The translations under genes and the position numbers were made by a program. From NCBI GenBank assembly GCA_031291275.1, contig JARLJJ010000633.1:24726-88725 (forward strand): a stretch of 64,000 bases of DNA, read 5' to 3'. How positions within the stretch are numbered: the first letter of the stretch is position 1; each line of letters starts with the position of its first letter. The notes beneath the pieces are model-generated. The model worked only from the letters and a program-made list of their open reading frames with translations, was not told where the DNA came from and made no database searches. This DNA comes from Formivibrio sp. (GTDB lineage: Bacteria; Pseudomonadota; Gammaproteobacteria; Burkholderiales; Chitinibacteraceae). Shown here piece after piece: positions 50,784-60,102 of this stretch.

Positions 50784-52325
50784 TTAGTGCGCAGCCGAGG
50801 TGTCAGCCACTCTGCTTGGCTTGGGCGCGAGCCAGATGGTCAGCGCGGCAATGATCAGAATAACCGCGATTGCCATAAAGAGCTGGTTGGTGGCCAGCAT
50901 TACGCTCTGGCTTTCCAATATCCGGTCCAGGGTTGCACGCACGCTGTCCATGCTCATCCCTGAATCCAGCAGCCCCCGTGTAGATTCACCGGAAACATCG
51001 AGTTGACCTACCAGACTGGCATGGTTGAAGCGAATACGATTTTCCCAGACCGTATTCACGAGCGAGGTGGCAAAGGCTCCGGACAAGGTTCGCATGAAGT
51101 TCATCAAGCCGGCGGCTGAAGCCGTTTCTTCTTCGTCAACGCTGCTCAGTGCCAATCCGGTTAGCGGTACAAAGAAAAGTGGCATGCCTAGCCCCATAAG
51201 CAGGAGCGGCAAGGCAATCTGCCAATAGGTCATGTCAGTTACGCCAAAAGCACGCCATAAAGTCACCAGGCCCAGCCAGGAAACGCCGACGAATACCAGT
51301 TTCCGACCGTCCATTTTCATGGCCATTGCCGCAACCAAGGGCGCAGTCATAACGGCGAGCACGCCGCTCCAGGCGGTAGTCATCCCTGCCCAAGTGGCGG
51401 TGTAGCCCATATAGCTTTGCAACCACAGCGGCGTAAGTACGCTGATGCTAAAAAAACCGCCAAAGGCCAGCACCAGCGTGACCAAGCTCATGGTGTAGCC
51501 CCGATGCCGGAATACGCGCAAATCCACGATCGGATGTTCTTCGGTCAGCTCCCAGACCAGGAAGGCAGCAAAGCCTATGACTGCGACGAAGGCCAGAATA
51601 CAGATTTCAGTAGAAGCGAACCAATCTTGATCCTTGCCTTCATCCAGCATGATTTGCAGTGCGCCAACCCAGACAATCAGCAAGCCCAGTCCGATGGCAT
51701 CGAAGGAAAATCGTTCTAGTGCATGTTCGTAACGCTTGAGCAGTCCCCAGGAAAACCAGGCACAGGCAAGGGCGATCGGAACGTTGATGAAGAATATCCA
51801 CGGCCAGGAGGCTTGGTCGCATAGCACGCCGCCGAGGATCGGCCCCATGATTGGCGCAATCAGCGTGGTCATGGCCCAGATACCTGTGGCGGCACCGGCT
51901 TTTCCCTTTGGGAAGATACGCAATAGCAGCGTTTGCGAGAGGGGCATCAATGGGCCGCCTGCCAGACCTTGCAATATTCGTGCGGCAATCAATAATCCCA
52001 GTGAATTGGCAAAACCGCACAAGGCGGAACACAAGCCGAACATGAGCATCGACGTGACGAATACCCGTACCGCACCAAACCGGGCGGCTAACCAACCAGT
52101 CAGCGGCACGGTGATGGCTTCTGCAACAGCATAGGAGGTAATCACCCAGGTGCCCTGACTGCTGGTCACACCTAGCCCACCGGCAATATTGGCGACCGAG
52201 ACATTGGCAATGGTTGTGTCGAGCACCGCCACAAAATTGCCGGCGGCCAATGCCAGTGCTGCGATCCACAGCATCTTGCCTGTTAGCGGCGCTTCACCGC
52301 TATGCAAGGGTTGGGAAGTAGACAT
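50784..52325 (-). CDS. emrB: EmrB/QacA-type drug transporter (DHA2 family)
   Basis: 513 residues, 14 predicted TM spans; motifs: AVLDTTIANVSVANIAGGLG, WVITSYAVAEAITVPLTGWLAARFGAV (DHA2 motif A), GPILGGVLCDQASWPWIFFINVP (motif C). Proton-driven efflux with EmrA and an outer membrane channel. Third gene of the NodT-EmrA-EmrB operon. Confidence 0.93.
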   Translation of the reverse strand: MSTSQPLHSGEAPLTGKMLWIAALALAAGNFVAVLDTTIANVSVANIAGGLGVTSSQGTWVITSYAVAEAITVPLTGWLAARFGAVRVFVTSMLMFGLCSALCGFANSLGLLIAARILQGLAGGPLMPLSQTLLLRIFPKGKAGAATGIWAMTTLIAPIMGPILGGVLCDQASWPWIFFINVPIALACAWFSWGLLKRYEHALERFSFDAIGLGLLIVWVGALQIMLDEGKDQDWFASTEICILAFVAVIGFAAFLVWELTEEHPIVDLRVFRHRGYTMSLVTLVLAFGGFFSISVLTPLWLQSYMGYTATWAGMTTAWSGVLAVMTAPLVAAMAMKMDGRKLVFVGVSWLGLVTLWRAFGVTDMTYWQIALPLLLMGLGMPLFFVPLTGLALSSVDEEETASAAGLMNFMRTLSGAFATSLVNTVWENRIRFNHASLVGQLDVSGESTRGLLDSGMSMDSVRATLDRILESQSVMLATNQLFMAIAVILIIAALTIWLAPKPSRVADTSAAH

Positions 52326-52334
52326 GATGCATCC

Positions 52335-53468
52335 TTACTTGGAATCGCGAGTATCGATCTTCACATGCATTGACAACCCAACCTGCAAGGGAAACTTGAC
52401 TAAATCTTCCGGATTGAGATCGATACGTACAGGCAAGCGCTGTACAACCTTGATCCAGTTTCCTGTGGCGTTCTGAGCTGGGATCAATGAGAACGCCGAT
52501 CCGGTGCCGCCGGGGAATCCTGTGACTTTGCCGCGATAGGCAATCTTGTCGCCATAGATGTCCGCAGTCACTTCAACTGGTTGGCCCAGTTTCACGTCTT
52601 GCAATTGGACTTCCTTGAAATTGGCATCGACATGCATTTGTGCCACGGGAACGACCGAAAGCAAGGAAGCGCCGGCCTGGACGCGTTGGCCGATTTGAAC
52701 CTGGCGTCGCGCAATGACACCATCCACTGGCGCACGGACCTGGGTGCGTTCCAGGTCTACTTTTGCCTGATCGCGGCGAGCGCGGGCAAAGGCGACTTCG
52801 GGATTGGTTTCCACCGTACTGTTGTCGATCAGAACCATATTGGCTTGGCGCGAGCCAACTGCAACGGCGCGATTAGCCTGGGCCTGAACTATCATGGCCC
52901 TGGCCGCGTCCAGGTTGGCTTGCGCCGTAGCAAAAGCGTTTTGTGCACGCGACAACTCGTCGCCAGAGACCGAACCTGAACTCGCCAGGGCCTTGCGGCG
53001 CTTGAGATCGAGCTGTGCGCGATCAAAGTCGGACTGCGCGGATACCAGTTGCGCTGCCGCGTGGGTTTTGTCGGCATCGCGTGCCGCAATCTGTGCATTG
53101 AGCCCTGCATCCGTGGCAACCAGACCGCGTACTTTGCGGACGGCTCGACCGTATTCGGCGTTAGCCTCAGCGAGCGCCAAACGGGCATCGGTATCGTCAA
53201 TGACTACTAGAACATCGCCTTGTTTGACCTGCTGGGTATCCACCACATTCACTTGTTTGACGGTGCCGCTGACCGAGGGAGTCACTTGGGCGATTTCAAC
53301 CGAGGCGTAGGCGTTATCGGTTGAAACAAAGTGCGAGGCATACATCGCCCAATACGTTCCGAAAGAAGCTCCGCCGATGCCTAATGCCGTACCGAGTGCG
53401 ATAAATCCGCGGCGGCGACGATTGCTCTTGGTGATATGGGGGGCGGCTGGATTGGTATGAGTCGTCAT
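52335..53468 (-). CDS. emrA: EmrA-type membrane fusion protein
   Basis: 377 residues from ATG 53468; one N-terminal TM span (ALGTALGIGGASFGTYWAMY), lipoyl-like halves (SVSGTVKQVNVVDTQQVKQGDVLVVID and PVDGVIARRQVQIGQRV) around a coiled-coil hairpin. Links EmrB to the OMF. Frame opens three codons earlier at 53477. Confidence 0.92.
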   Translation of the reverse strand: MTTHTNPAAPHITKSNRRRRGFIALGTALGIGGASFGTYWAMYASHFVSTDNAYASVEIAQVTPSVSGTVKQVNVVDTQQVKQGDVLVVIDDTDARLALAEANAEYGRAVRKVRGLVATDAGLNAQIAARDADKTHAAAQLVSAQSDFDRAQLDLKRRKALASSGSVSGDELSRAQNAFATAQANLDAARAMIVQAQANRAVAVGSRQANMVLIDNSTVETNPEVAFARARRDQAKVDLERTQVRAPVDGVIARRQVQIGQRVQAGASLLSVVPVAQMHVDANFKEVQLQDVKLGQPVEVTADIYGDKIAYRGKVTGFPGGTGSAFSLIPAQNATGNWIKVVQRLPVRIDLNPEDLVKFPLQVGLSMHVKIDTRDSK

Positions 53469-53509
53469 GTTGTTCATCCTTGATGATAGGGACTTGTTCG
53501 TTTGTTAGT

Positions 53510-54964
53510 TCAGTTGGCCTGGCTCTGAAAGCCGCCGCCCAATGCCCGCACCAGCGCGACATCCAGCGTAAACGCCCGCGACTGTAAATCGGTCAGACTG
53601 CGTAGATTCGAAAGCAGCGTATCTTCGGCATTCAGCACGTCGATATAACTGGACAGGCCGCCTTCATAGCGGTTATTGGCGATCTGCCATGCTTCACGTG
53701 CGGCGTTGACGGCGACGTTGCTGTACTGCAACTGGCCGGATAGTTCGCGTTGGCTGACCGAGGCATCGGCCACGCTTTGCAGGGCCTGGGTCACGGTTTC
53801 TTCGTAGCTGCCTACAGCGGCGTCATAATCGGCACGTGCGCCCTTGAGTTCTGCACGCAAACGACCTCCTTGGAAAATGGGCAAGGAAATGGCTGGTCCA
53901 ATACTGGCAATTTCCGATCCCGCCTTCAAAAGCCGCCCTAAACCCAGCGACTGGGCGCCAACGTAAGCACTCAGGTTTACATTCGGATAAAAATCAGCTT
54001 GTGCGACATCGATTCGCTTACCCGCGGCATCTGCGCGTAAACGCGCGGCGACGATATCCGGGCGACGGCCCAATAAGTTGAGTTCCAGTCGCGGGGGTAA
54101 ACCGAATGGCTGGGCCAGATTGATTTGTGGCCGGTTGATGCTGAGCCCGCGATCCGGTCCTTTGCCCATCAGTGCGGCAAGCCGGTTGCGTTGCAATGCC
54201 AGTGATTCATCAACGACGAACAGGTCCGATTGCGCGGCAGCCTGACGCGCCTCGGCCTGACGCACGCTGCCCATGGTTTCCAGGCCATTGTCAAAACGTT
54301 CGCGGAAGAGTTTCGCCGTTTTGCCGCGTACTTCTAATGCGGCGGCGGCGGTATCGTGTGCGGCATGCAGACGGGTCAATTCTGCATAGGCAGCGGTGAT
54401 TGATGTTGTCAGTACCAGTCGAGCCTGGGCCAATTCAGCTTGCGCTGCCATTTGTTCAGAAGTTGCGGCAGCCACTGCAGCACGGTTGCGCCCCCAGAAA
54501 TCCATTTCCCAACTGAAATCCAGGGTGGCGCGGCCATAACCATGTTCACCCTGCGGCAACATGTTGCGCGGGGTGAGGTAGTTGTAGCTTTGCTTGGTGA
54601 TGCTGGCTGAGGTATTGGCTGAAATTTGCGGTAAAGCGGCGGCTCCGGTGCTTTCAATCGTGGCGTCGGCACGCATTAGCCGAGCCCGTGCAATGGCCAG
54701 GCTGGGCGCACTTTGCAGCGCTTCGTCGATGAGCGTATCGAGTTGCGTATCGCCATAGGCATGCCACCACTGGTCCACTGGCCAATTTCGTTCTGGCGCG
54801 GAAAAACTTTTGCTCGCTGACCATGCGTTGGCCGCTTTTATGTCGGGTTTTTGGCCAATTTCCGGCAACTGGGCGCATGCGCTCAGGACCAGTGCACTCG
54901 CCAGGCAGAGCACACTGCGCCGCAGTGGCAACCTGATGATGTTATCAATAGTAGGCGTTTCCAA
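53510..54964 (-). CDS. NodT-family outer membrane efflux lipoprotein
   Basis: 484 residues; lipoprotein signal RRSVLCLASALVLSACAQLP with lipobox Cys, then two RND-type OMF repeats (PSLAIARARLMRADATIEST..., GRRPDIVAARLRADAAGKRI). Forms the TolC-like channel for the EmrAB pump. The promoter region carries the TetR palindrome. Confidence 0.92.
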   Translation of the reverse strand: METPTIDNIIRLPLRRSVLCLASALVLSACAQLPEIGQKPDIKAANAWSASKSFSAPERNWPVDQWWHAYGDTQLDTLIDEALQSAPSLAIARARLMRADATIESTGAAALPQISANTSASITKQSYNYLTPRNMLPQGEHGYGRATLDFSWEMDFWGRNRAAVAAATSEQMAAQAELAQARLVLTTSITAAYAELTRLHAAHDTAAAALEVRGKTAKLFRERFDNGLETMGSVRQAEARQAAAQSDLFVVDESLALQRNRLAALMGKGPDRGLSINRPQINLAQPFGLPPRLELNLLGRRPDIVAARLRADAAGKRIDVAQADFYPNVNLSAYVGAQSLGLGRLLKAGSEIASIGPAISLPIFQGGRLRAELKGARADYDAAVGSYEETVTQALQSVADASVSQRELSGQLQYSNVAVNAAREAWQIANNRYEGGLSSYIDVLNAEDTLLSNLRSLTDLQSRAFTLDVALVRALGGGFQSQAN

Positions 54965-54984
54965 GGCAAACCATCCTTATATGT

Positions 54985-55037
54985 ACTGTACGGTACAGTT
55001 TGAATTGACACTTTGCCGATGTCAAGCCAAACTGTAC
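54985..55037. promoter_or_regulatory. TetR operator between the pump operon and tetR-like gene
   Basis: ACTGTAC-G-GTACAGT (54985-54999) is a perfect 15-bp palindrome; a second ACTGTAC half-site lies at 55031-55037. Sits 20 bp upstream of the NodT start in the divergent promoter region, the expected binding place of the TetR protein at 55064. Confidence 0.7.
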
Positions 55038-55063
55038 CAACTGGTTCATATAAGAGAGAGGCG

Positions 55064-55666
55064 ATGCGAATCAAAAGCGAAGTGCGCCGGCAGGCGATTA
55101 TGGATGTGGCGACCGAGGTTTTTCGCGAGCATGGCTTTGAGCAGGCATCCATGTCGGAAATCACTGCACGGGTTGGTGGCTCGAAAGCAACGCTCTACAG
55201 CTACTTTCCCTCGAAGGAAGCGTTATTTGTCGAGGTGATGCACCGGTGTGCCAAGGCGCATATGGAGGGGGTTTTTGCGGGACTTGATCCGGCTAAGGAT
55301 GTGCGCACCACCCTGCAGACGTTTGGTGAAAAATTTGTGACGTTTATCAGTGAAGCCAAGCTGATTTCAGTGTTGCGGGTGGTCTACTCCGAGGCTGGGC
55401 GAACGGATGTTGGCCGGCAGTTTTACGAACGCGGCCCCAAGGAAGGGATGCGCAAGTTTGCGGACTACTTTGAAAAATGCGTGGCATTGGGGAAATTCAG
55501 GCCGGAAAACGCCATGGTGGCTGCTCAGCATTTCACCGCCTTGCTCCGGGCGGAAATCATGGACCCGTTGCTGATGGGGGCCTGTAATGCCGATGGTTTA
55601 CCGTCACTCGACGAAGTCGTGGCGCGGTCGGTCGATATTTTTTTGCGGGCGTATGGCACTAAATAA
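55064..55666 (+). CDS. TetR/AcrR-family regulator
   Basis: 200 residues; HTH at about 10-55 (RRQAIMDVATEVFREHGFEQ, MSEITARVGGSKATLYSYFPSKEALF). The C-terminal ligand domain has a TetR_C_7-like appearance. Divergent from the pump operon and probably its repressor. ATG 55064 follows GAGAGAGG; the earlier ATG 55013 lies in the operator region. Confidence 0.88.
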   Translation: MRIKSEVRRQAIMDVATEVFREHGFEQASMSEITARVGGSKATLYSYFPSKEALFVEVMHRCAKAHMEGVFAGLDPAKDVRTTLQTFGEKFVTFISEAKLISVLRVVYSEAGRTDVGRQFYERGPKEGMRKFADYFEKCVALGKFRPENAMVAAQHFTALLRAEIMDPLLMGACNADGLPSLDEVVARSVDIFLRAYGTK

Positions 55667-55741
55667 GCAGTAGGCATAGCACGCCATTGACGACGCACAA
55701 TACTGACAATGTTCAAGCGATGGGCGAGGGTGGATCGGTGC

Positions 55742-57139
55742 TCAGTCCAGTGCGCTTGCAGAAGGTGCAGCCCTGCCAATCACGCTCATGGTCTTCCATT
55801 TGCCGCTGACCATGCGCAGGTAAAACAGAACGGCACGCACCATCCAATCAATAAACATCCCCATCCATACACCCATGATGCCAAAACCGAGCGCAATACC
55901 CAGGGTATAGCCCATTACAATCCGGAATATCCACATGCCAGCCATGGTGGCCCACATGGTGAATTTGGCATCACCCGCACCTTTCAATCCAGCAGGAAGC
56001 ACAAAGGAAGCGGACCAAAAAATCATAAAGAAGCAGTTGAGCTGGATGATGCGCGTGGTGAGCTGGATGATTTCTCCATCGCGACTGAACAGGCAGGCAA
56101 ACCAGTAAGCCAATGGCAATGTGATCAGCCCCATCGCCGTCATGCAAATCGTGCCAAGCTTGAAAATATAATGGAATGTCCGTTCTGCTTCTTGGATATC
56201 GCCGCGGCCCATGTTTTGTCCGATCATCGTGGTCAACGTGATCTGCAGCGCCAAGCCCGGCAAGTTCATGTAGGCCACTATCGACGCCGCGAAAGTATTG
56301 GCTGCCAGAGCTACCGTGCCCATGCCGGCAATGAAAACCTGAGTAATGATCTTGCCCCCGTTAAAGAGCAAAGCTTCCGAGCCCGATGGCGTACTGATGC
56401 CAAAAATAGAACGTTGAATGGCACGATCAAAGCGGAAATGGCGCAGGTTTTTCAGGCGGATGACCGATACCCCGCGCCAGATGATCAGTATGGCCAGGAC
56501 GGTGCCAATACCGCGAGCCAATGTGATGCCAATGGCTGCGCCGCGAACGCCTTGACCGGCAATATCAATATCGAAATGGGCATTTTTTAGATGCAGGCCA
56601 TAGATCAATACATAGCCCAAAACGATATTGAGCACGTTCATCACGATATTGACCTTCATCGGTGTTTTGGTGTCTCCCGCGCCGCGCAAACAACCCCAGA
56701 TCACCTGAGTGATGGCCATTAGCGGGTAACCGATCAGCGTGATGTTCAGATAGGTTTGCATGGCAGACATGACGGCAGGTTCGGACTTGCCATACAACAG
56801 ATGCAAAATCCAATCGCCAAATATCCAGATCATGCAGGCAGAGGTAACCGATATCAGCGTGTTGGCAGCCAGGGCTTGTTTGACGGCCTCATTGGCCATG
56901 CGGATATTGCGCTGACCGATGTATTGGGCGACCACGACGGTTGCGCCAATTGATAATGCGGCGAAAAAATTGATAAAGATAACGTTGATCGAATCAACTG
57001 CCCCGGTGGCCGCGCCAGCTTCCCTGCTGATTCGACCGGCCATGATGGTATTGACGATGCCCATCAGGATAAAAAAAGATTGTTCGGCAAGTACTGGCAG
57101 CGCGAGTTGAAGAACGTCGCGCCTGATGTTAAATCGCAT
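55742..57139 (-). CDS. MATE-family efflux transporter
   Basis: 465 residues, 12 TM spans; LQLALPVLAEQSFFILMGIVNTIMAG at the N-terminus and PSGSEALLFNGGKIITQVFI in the second half, matching the MATE/NorM fold. Exports cationic compounds with Na+ or H+ coupling. Unlinked to the pump operon by a convergent arrangement. ATG 57139 (MRFNIRRD). Confidence 0.9.
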   Translation of the reverse strand: MRFNIRRDVLQLALPVLAEQSFFILMGIVNTIMAGRISREAGAATGAVDSINVIFINFFAALSIGATVVVAQYIGQRNIRMANEAVKQALAANTLISVTSACMIWIFGDWILHLLYGKSEPAVMSAMQTYLNITLIGYPLMAITQVIWGCLRGAGDTKTPMKVNIVMNVLNIVLGYVLIYGLHLKNAHFDIDIAGQGVRGAAIGITLARGIGTVLAILIIWRGVSVIRLKNLRHFRFDRAIQRSIFGISTPSGSEALLFNGGKIITQVFIAGMGTVALAANTFAASIVAYMNLPGLALQITLTTMIGQNMGRGDIQEAERTFHYIFKLGTICMTAMGLITLPLAYWFACLFSRDGEIIQLTTRIIQLNCFFMIFWSASFVLPAGLKGAGDAKFTMWATMAGMWIFRIVMGYTLGIALGFGIMGVWMGMFIDWMVRAVLFYLRMVSGKWKTMSVIGRAAPSASALD

Positions 57140-57236
57140 GGAGGAAATGCCGGTTGGGCCGGCTAAGGGCAAATCAAGGCATCTAGCTTATCAGTTTGGT
57201 GAAACCGGGCTTGTAGAAAAACGACACAAACCGGAT

Positions 57237-57713
57237 TTATTGTTGTTTCATATCCAGATGGCCTGTTTCTGCCAGCTCCCGAATTTTACGAATGCTATCC
57301 ACATCCATCTGACGCCACATTTCTTGCAGGTAACCGATGAGCTTCGTTGCTTCTGGATCAGTCGGGTCGGGTATTTCGTAGCCAAATCGAACGAGAAGAT
57401 TATCTGCATTGGGTTCTTCAATTTGCACGAGCAGCTTGCCACCCGCGTGATTTTTCCCCGGTTCAGTATCATGGTGCAGGCTGAGTGCTTCCTGCAGATG
57501 AATGTGTTCACGTACCAGCATGTTGCCAAAATTGACCTCGCGCCGGATCAGGGTGGCGGTCCGCTCAAGGATCGTAACGCTTTCGATGTGCGGGTGGAAA
57601 AGCTGGGGGGATTCCGCCTTGAGCAACAAGCCTTGCCAGAGTTGGCTGCGCGTGATGACTGTGGTGAGCGGGTTGGTCAGATCGTTGACGGCAACAAGGT
57701 GTTCATAATGCAT
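57237..57713 (-). CDS. DUF1857/SRPBCC-type protein
   Basis: 158 residues, MHYEHLVAVNDLTNPLTTVI, RSQLWQGLLLKAESPQLFHP, and C-terminal MWRQMDVDSIRKIRELAE. The DUF1857 (AtaL-like SRPBCC) pattern suggests a hydrophobic-ligand fold; function unknown. Convergent with none, 40 bp from thpR. Confidence 0.7.
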   Translation of the reverse strand: MHYEHLVAVNDLTNPLTTVITRSQLWQGLLLKAESPQLFHPHIESVTILERTATLIRREVNFGNMLVREHIHLQEALSLHHDTEPGKNHAGGKLLVQIEEPNADNLLVRFGYEIPDPTDPEATKLIGYLQEMWRQMDVDSIRKIRELAETGHLDMKQQ

Positions 57714-57753
57714 GGCGATTCTCTGGCAATAAATCTGGTGAGATGGAACAGGT

Positions 57754-58269
57754 TCAGGGACAAGAGCTTACCACTTGATAGACCGACCCGTCCGCGGTTG
57801 AGCGTGAGATACAGAGCTGCGCTGCTGCGGGCTGCCACTCAATTGCCGGTTCAATTGGCGCATCGCAAACGGTGGCTTTGCGCAGCAGGGTGATATGCGG
57901 GCAAAACGGCTTGTTATCGAAAACAATAGCTTTGCCAGCCAAGGCTGAGCGCAAATTGGCAGCGTATTCATTCAGCGTGTCTGGTATGTGACGACAGCCG
58001 GCCCAAACAATACCGCCATTTGCAAATGTGCCCAGGGTATCCAGTGCCAGTGTGCAATCCAGCGTGGATGCTTGCCTCAGTACATCAAGTATTGCAGGCA
58101 TGGATGCAGTCGGGGTCATTCCCAGAAAAGCCAGAGTCAGGTGCAAGTTGGCTGCGGGCATGACGCGACCGCCGAGGCACGTTTGGCGCTGAAGCGCGAT
58201 TTCATGCAGCGCCGTGCGCAAGGCGGGCGGCGGGAATAAGGCAATGAACAAGCGCTGATTTTCCGGCAT
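57754..58269 (-). CDS. thpR: RNA 2',3'-cyclic phosphodiesterase ThpR
   Basis: 171 residues. Two HxTx motifs of the 2H phosphoesterases: HLTLAFLG (near residue 43) and HITLLRKA (near 124). Opens RNA 2',3'-cyclic ends and can join tRNA halves in vitro. Divergent from the fumarase gene. Confidence 0.9.
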   Translation of the reverse strand: MPENQRLFIALFPPPALRTALHEIALQRQTCLGGRVMPAANLHLTLAFLGMTPTASMPAILDVLRQASTLDCTLALDTLGTFANGGIVWAGCRHIPDTLNEYAANLRSALAGKAIVFDNKPFCPHITLLRKATVCDAPIEPAIEWQPAAAQLCISRSTADGSVYQVVSSCP

Positions 58270-58339
58270 TCGTGAATGTTACAATCGACAGGCTTGGAGA
58301 TAAAAGCCCGTTCGCCGGGCTACACGATAAGGACAGACA

Positions 58340-59860
58340 ATGACTATCATCCGCCAGGGCGATCTCATCGAAAGCATCGCCGACAGCTTGCAATACATCA
58401 GCTATTACCATCCCATCGATTACATCAAAGCGCTAGGTGAGGCTTACGAGCGCGAAGAAAGCCCCGCCGCCAAGGATGCCATCGCCCAGATCCTGACCAA
58501 CAGCCGCATGTGCGCCGAAGGCCATCGGCCGATCTGCCAGGATACCGGCATTGTCACGGTGTTCGTGCGCGTCGGCATGGATGTGCACTGGGATGGCGCC
58601 ACGATGTCGGTCACCGACATGATCAACGAAGGCGTACGCCGCGCCTACCTGCATCCGGACAACAAACTGCGTGCTTCGGTGCTGGCCAATCCGGCCGGCA
58701 GCCGCAAGAACACCAAGGACAACACGCCGGCGGTGATTCATTACGAGATCGTGCCGGGTAATACCGTGGAAATCGACATCGCGGCCAAGGGCGGCGGCTC
58801 GGAAGCCAAATCCAAGTTCGCGATGCTCAATCCGTCCGATTCGATCGTCGACTGGGTGCTGAAAACCGTGCCGACCATGGGCGCTGGCTGGTGCCCGCCC
58901 GGCATGCTCGGCATCGGCATCGGCGGCACAGCCGAGAAGGCGATGATCCTGGCCAAGGAAGCGCTGATGGAGGAAATCGACATCCAAGAGCTGATCGCCC
59001 GTGGCCCGAGTAATCGCGCCGAAGAATTGCGCATCGAACTGTATGAAAAGGTCAACGCGTTGGGGATTGGCGCGCAGGGCTTGGGCGGGCTGGCCACGGT
59101 ACTCGATGTGAAGATCAAGGATTTCCCGACCCACGCCGCCAACCTGCCGGTCGCGATGATCCCCAACTGTGCCGCCACGCGCCATGTGCATTTCATTCTT
59201 GATGGCACTGGCCCTGCGGAATTGGAAGTACCGAATTTGGCGGACTGGCCGGATGTAACCTGGACCGCTTCGCCCAGTTCGCGTCGCGTGGACTTGAATA
59301 GCATTACCAAGGCCGAAGTGGCCCAGTGGAAACCGGGCGAAACCTTGCTGCTGAATGGCAAGCTGCTCACCGGGCGCGATGCCGCGCACAAGCGCATGAC
59401 CGACATGCTTAATCGCGGCGAAAAGCTGCCGGTGGATTTCACCAACCGCTTTATCTACTACGTCGGCCCGGTCGATCCGGTGCGCGACGAAGTCGTTGGC
59501 CCGGCCGGACCGACCACGGCCACGCGCATGGACAAGTTCACCCGGCAGATGCTGGAGCAGACCGGCTTGCTCGGCATGGTCGGCAAATCCGAACGTGGTC
59601 CGGAAGCGATTGCCGCGATCAAGGATAACCAAGCTGTTTATCTGATGGCGGTCGGTGGCGCGGCTTATCTGGTTTCCAAGGCGATTAAGGCCAGCCGGGT
59701 GCTGGCCTTCGAAGATCTGGGGATGGAAGCCATATACGAGTTCGATGTGGTCGATATGCCGGTGACGGTAGCAGTGGACAGTCTTGGTACTTCGGTCCAT
59801 GCCATTGCCCCAAAAGAGTGGCAGGCCCGGATTGGCAAGATCCCAGTAACCGTTGCGTGA
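58340..59860 (+). CDS. fumA: Fumarate hydratase class I (iron-sulfur)
   Basis: 506 residues: RPICQDTGIVTVFVRVGMDV (Cys cluster ligand), GGGSEAKSKFAMLNPSDSIV, GAGWCPPGMLGIGIGGTAEKAM and the C-terminal beta domain (YYVGPVDPVRDEVVGPAGPTTATRMD). Interconverts fumarate and malate in the TCA cycle with a [4Fe-4S] cluster. Highly GC-rich third positions. Followed by tRNA-Ser. Confidence 0.95.
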   Translation: MTIIRQGDLIESIADSLQYISYYHPIDYIKALGEAYEREESPAAKDAIAQILTNSRMCAEGHRPICQDTGIVTVFVRVGMDVHWDGATMSVTDMINEGVRRAYLHPDNKLRASVLANPAGSRKNTKDNTPAVIHYEIVPGNTVEIDIAAKGGGSEAKSKFAMLNPSDSIVDWVLKTVPTMGAGWCPPGMLGIGIGGTAEKAMILAKEALMEEIDIQELIARGPSNRAEELRIELYEKVNALGIGAQGLGGLATVLDVKIKDFPTHAANLPVAMIPNCAATRHVHFILDGTGPAELEVPNLADWPDVTWTASPSSRRVDLNSITKAEVAQWKPGETLLLNGKLLTGRDAAHKRMTDMLNRGEKLPVDFTNRFIYYVGPVDPVRDEVVGPAGPTTATRMDKFTRQMLEQTGLLGMVGKSERGPEAIAAIKDNQAVYLMAVGGAAYLVSKAIKASRVLAFEDLGMEAIYEFDVVDMPVTVAVDSLGTSVHAIAPKEWQARIGKIPVTVA

Positions 59861-59911
59861 GATTGTGGTTGCCAGAGAAGGGTAGGTTGGGTATTATTCG
59901 GCCTCCTTTGC

Positions 59912-60002
59912 GGAGAGATGGATGAGTGGCTTAAGTCGCACGCCTGGAAAGCGTGTATAGGTTAATAGCCTATCGGGGGTTCGAATCCCCCTCTCTCCGC
60001 CA
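59912..60002 (+). tRNA. tRNA-Ser (GGA anticodon)
   Basis: Acceptor stem GGAGAGA/TCTCTCC, D-arm, anticodon loop CTGGAAA with GGA at 59946-59948, long variable arm (TATAGGTTAATAGCCTA), T-loop GGTTCGAATCC and an encoded CCA. About 91 nt, class II. The integrase gene lies 100 bp downstream, so this is the probable island attachment site. Confidence 0.95.
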
Positions 60003-60010
60003 GAACACCT

Positions 60011-60045
60011 AAAGCCTTGATTTTACGATCAAGGCTTTGTTTTTT
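60011..60045 (+). terminator. Intrinsic terminator of the tRNA transcript
   Basis: AAAGCCTTGAT / ATCAAGGCTTT stem with a T-run, 8 nt after the tRNA. Confidence 0.85.
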
Positions 60046-60102
60046 CGTGGGTTTTACTTGTTTTGCTACAAGAGAGTGCTACAAAGCGCTCGACCTGCGA
60101 CC

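Noticed and set aside
58433..59800. 455-codon open frame antisense to the fumarase gene
   Set aside because: It is a shadow of a GC-rich, strongly conserved class I fumarase gene; His/Arg-rich product without domain.
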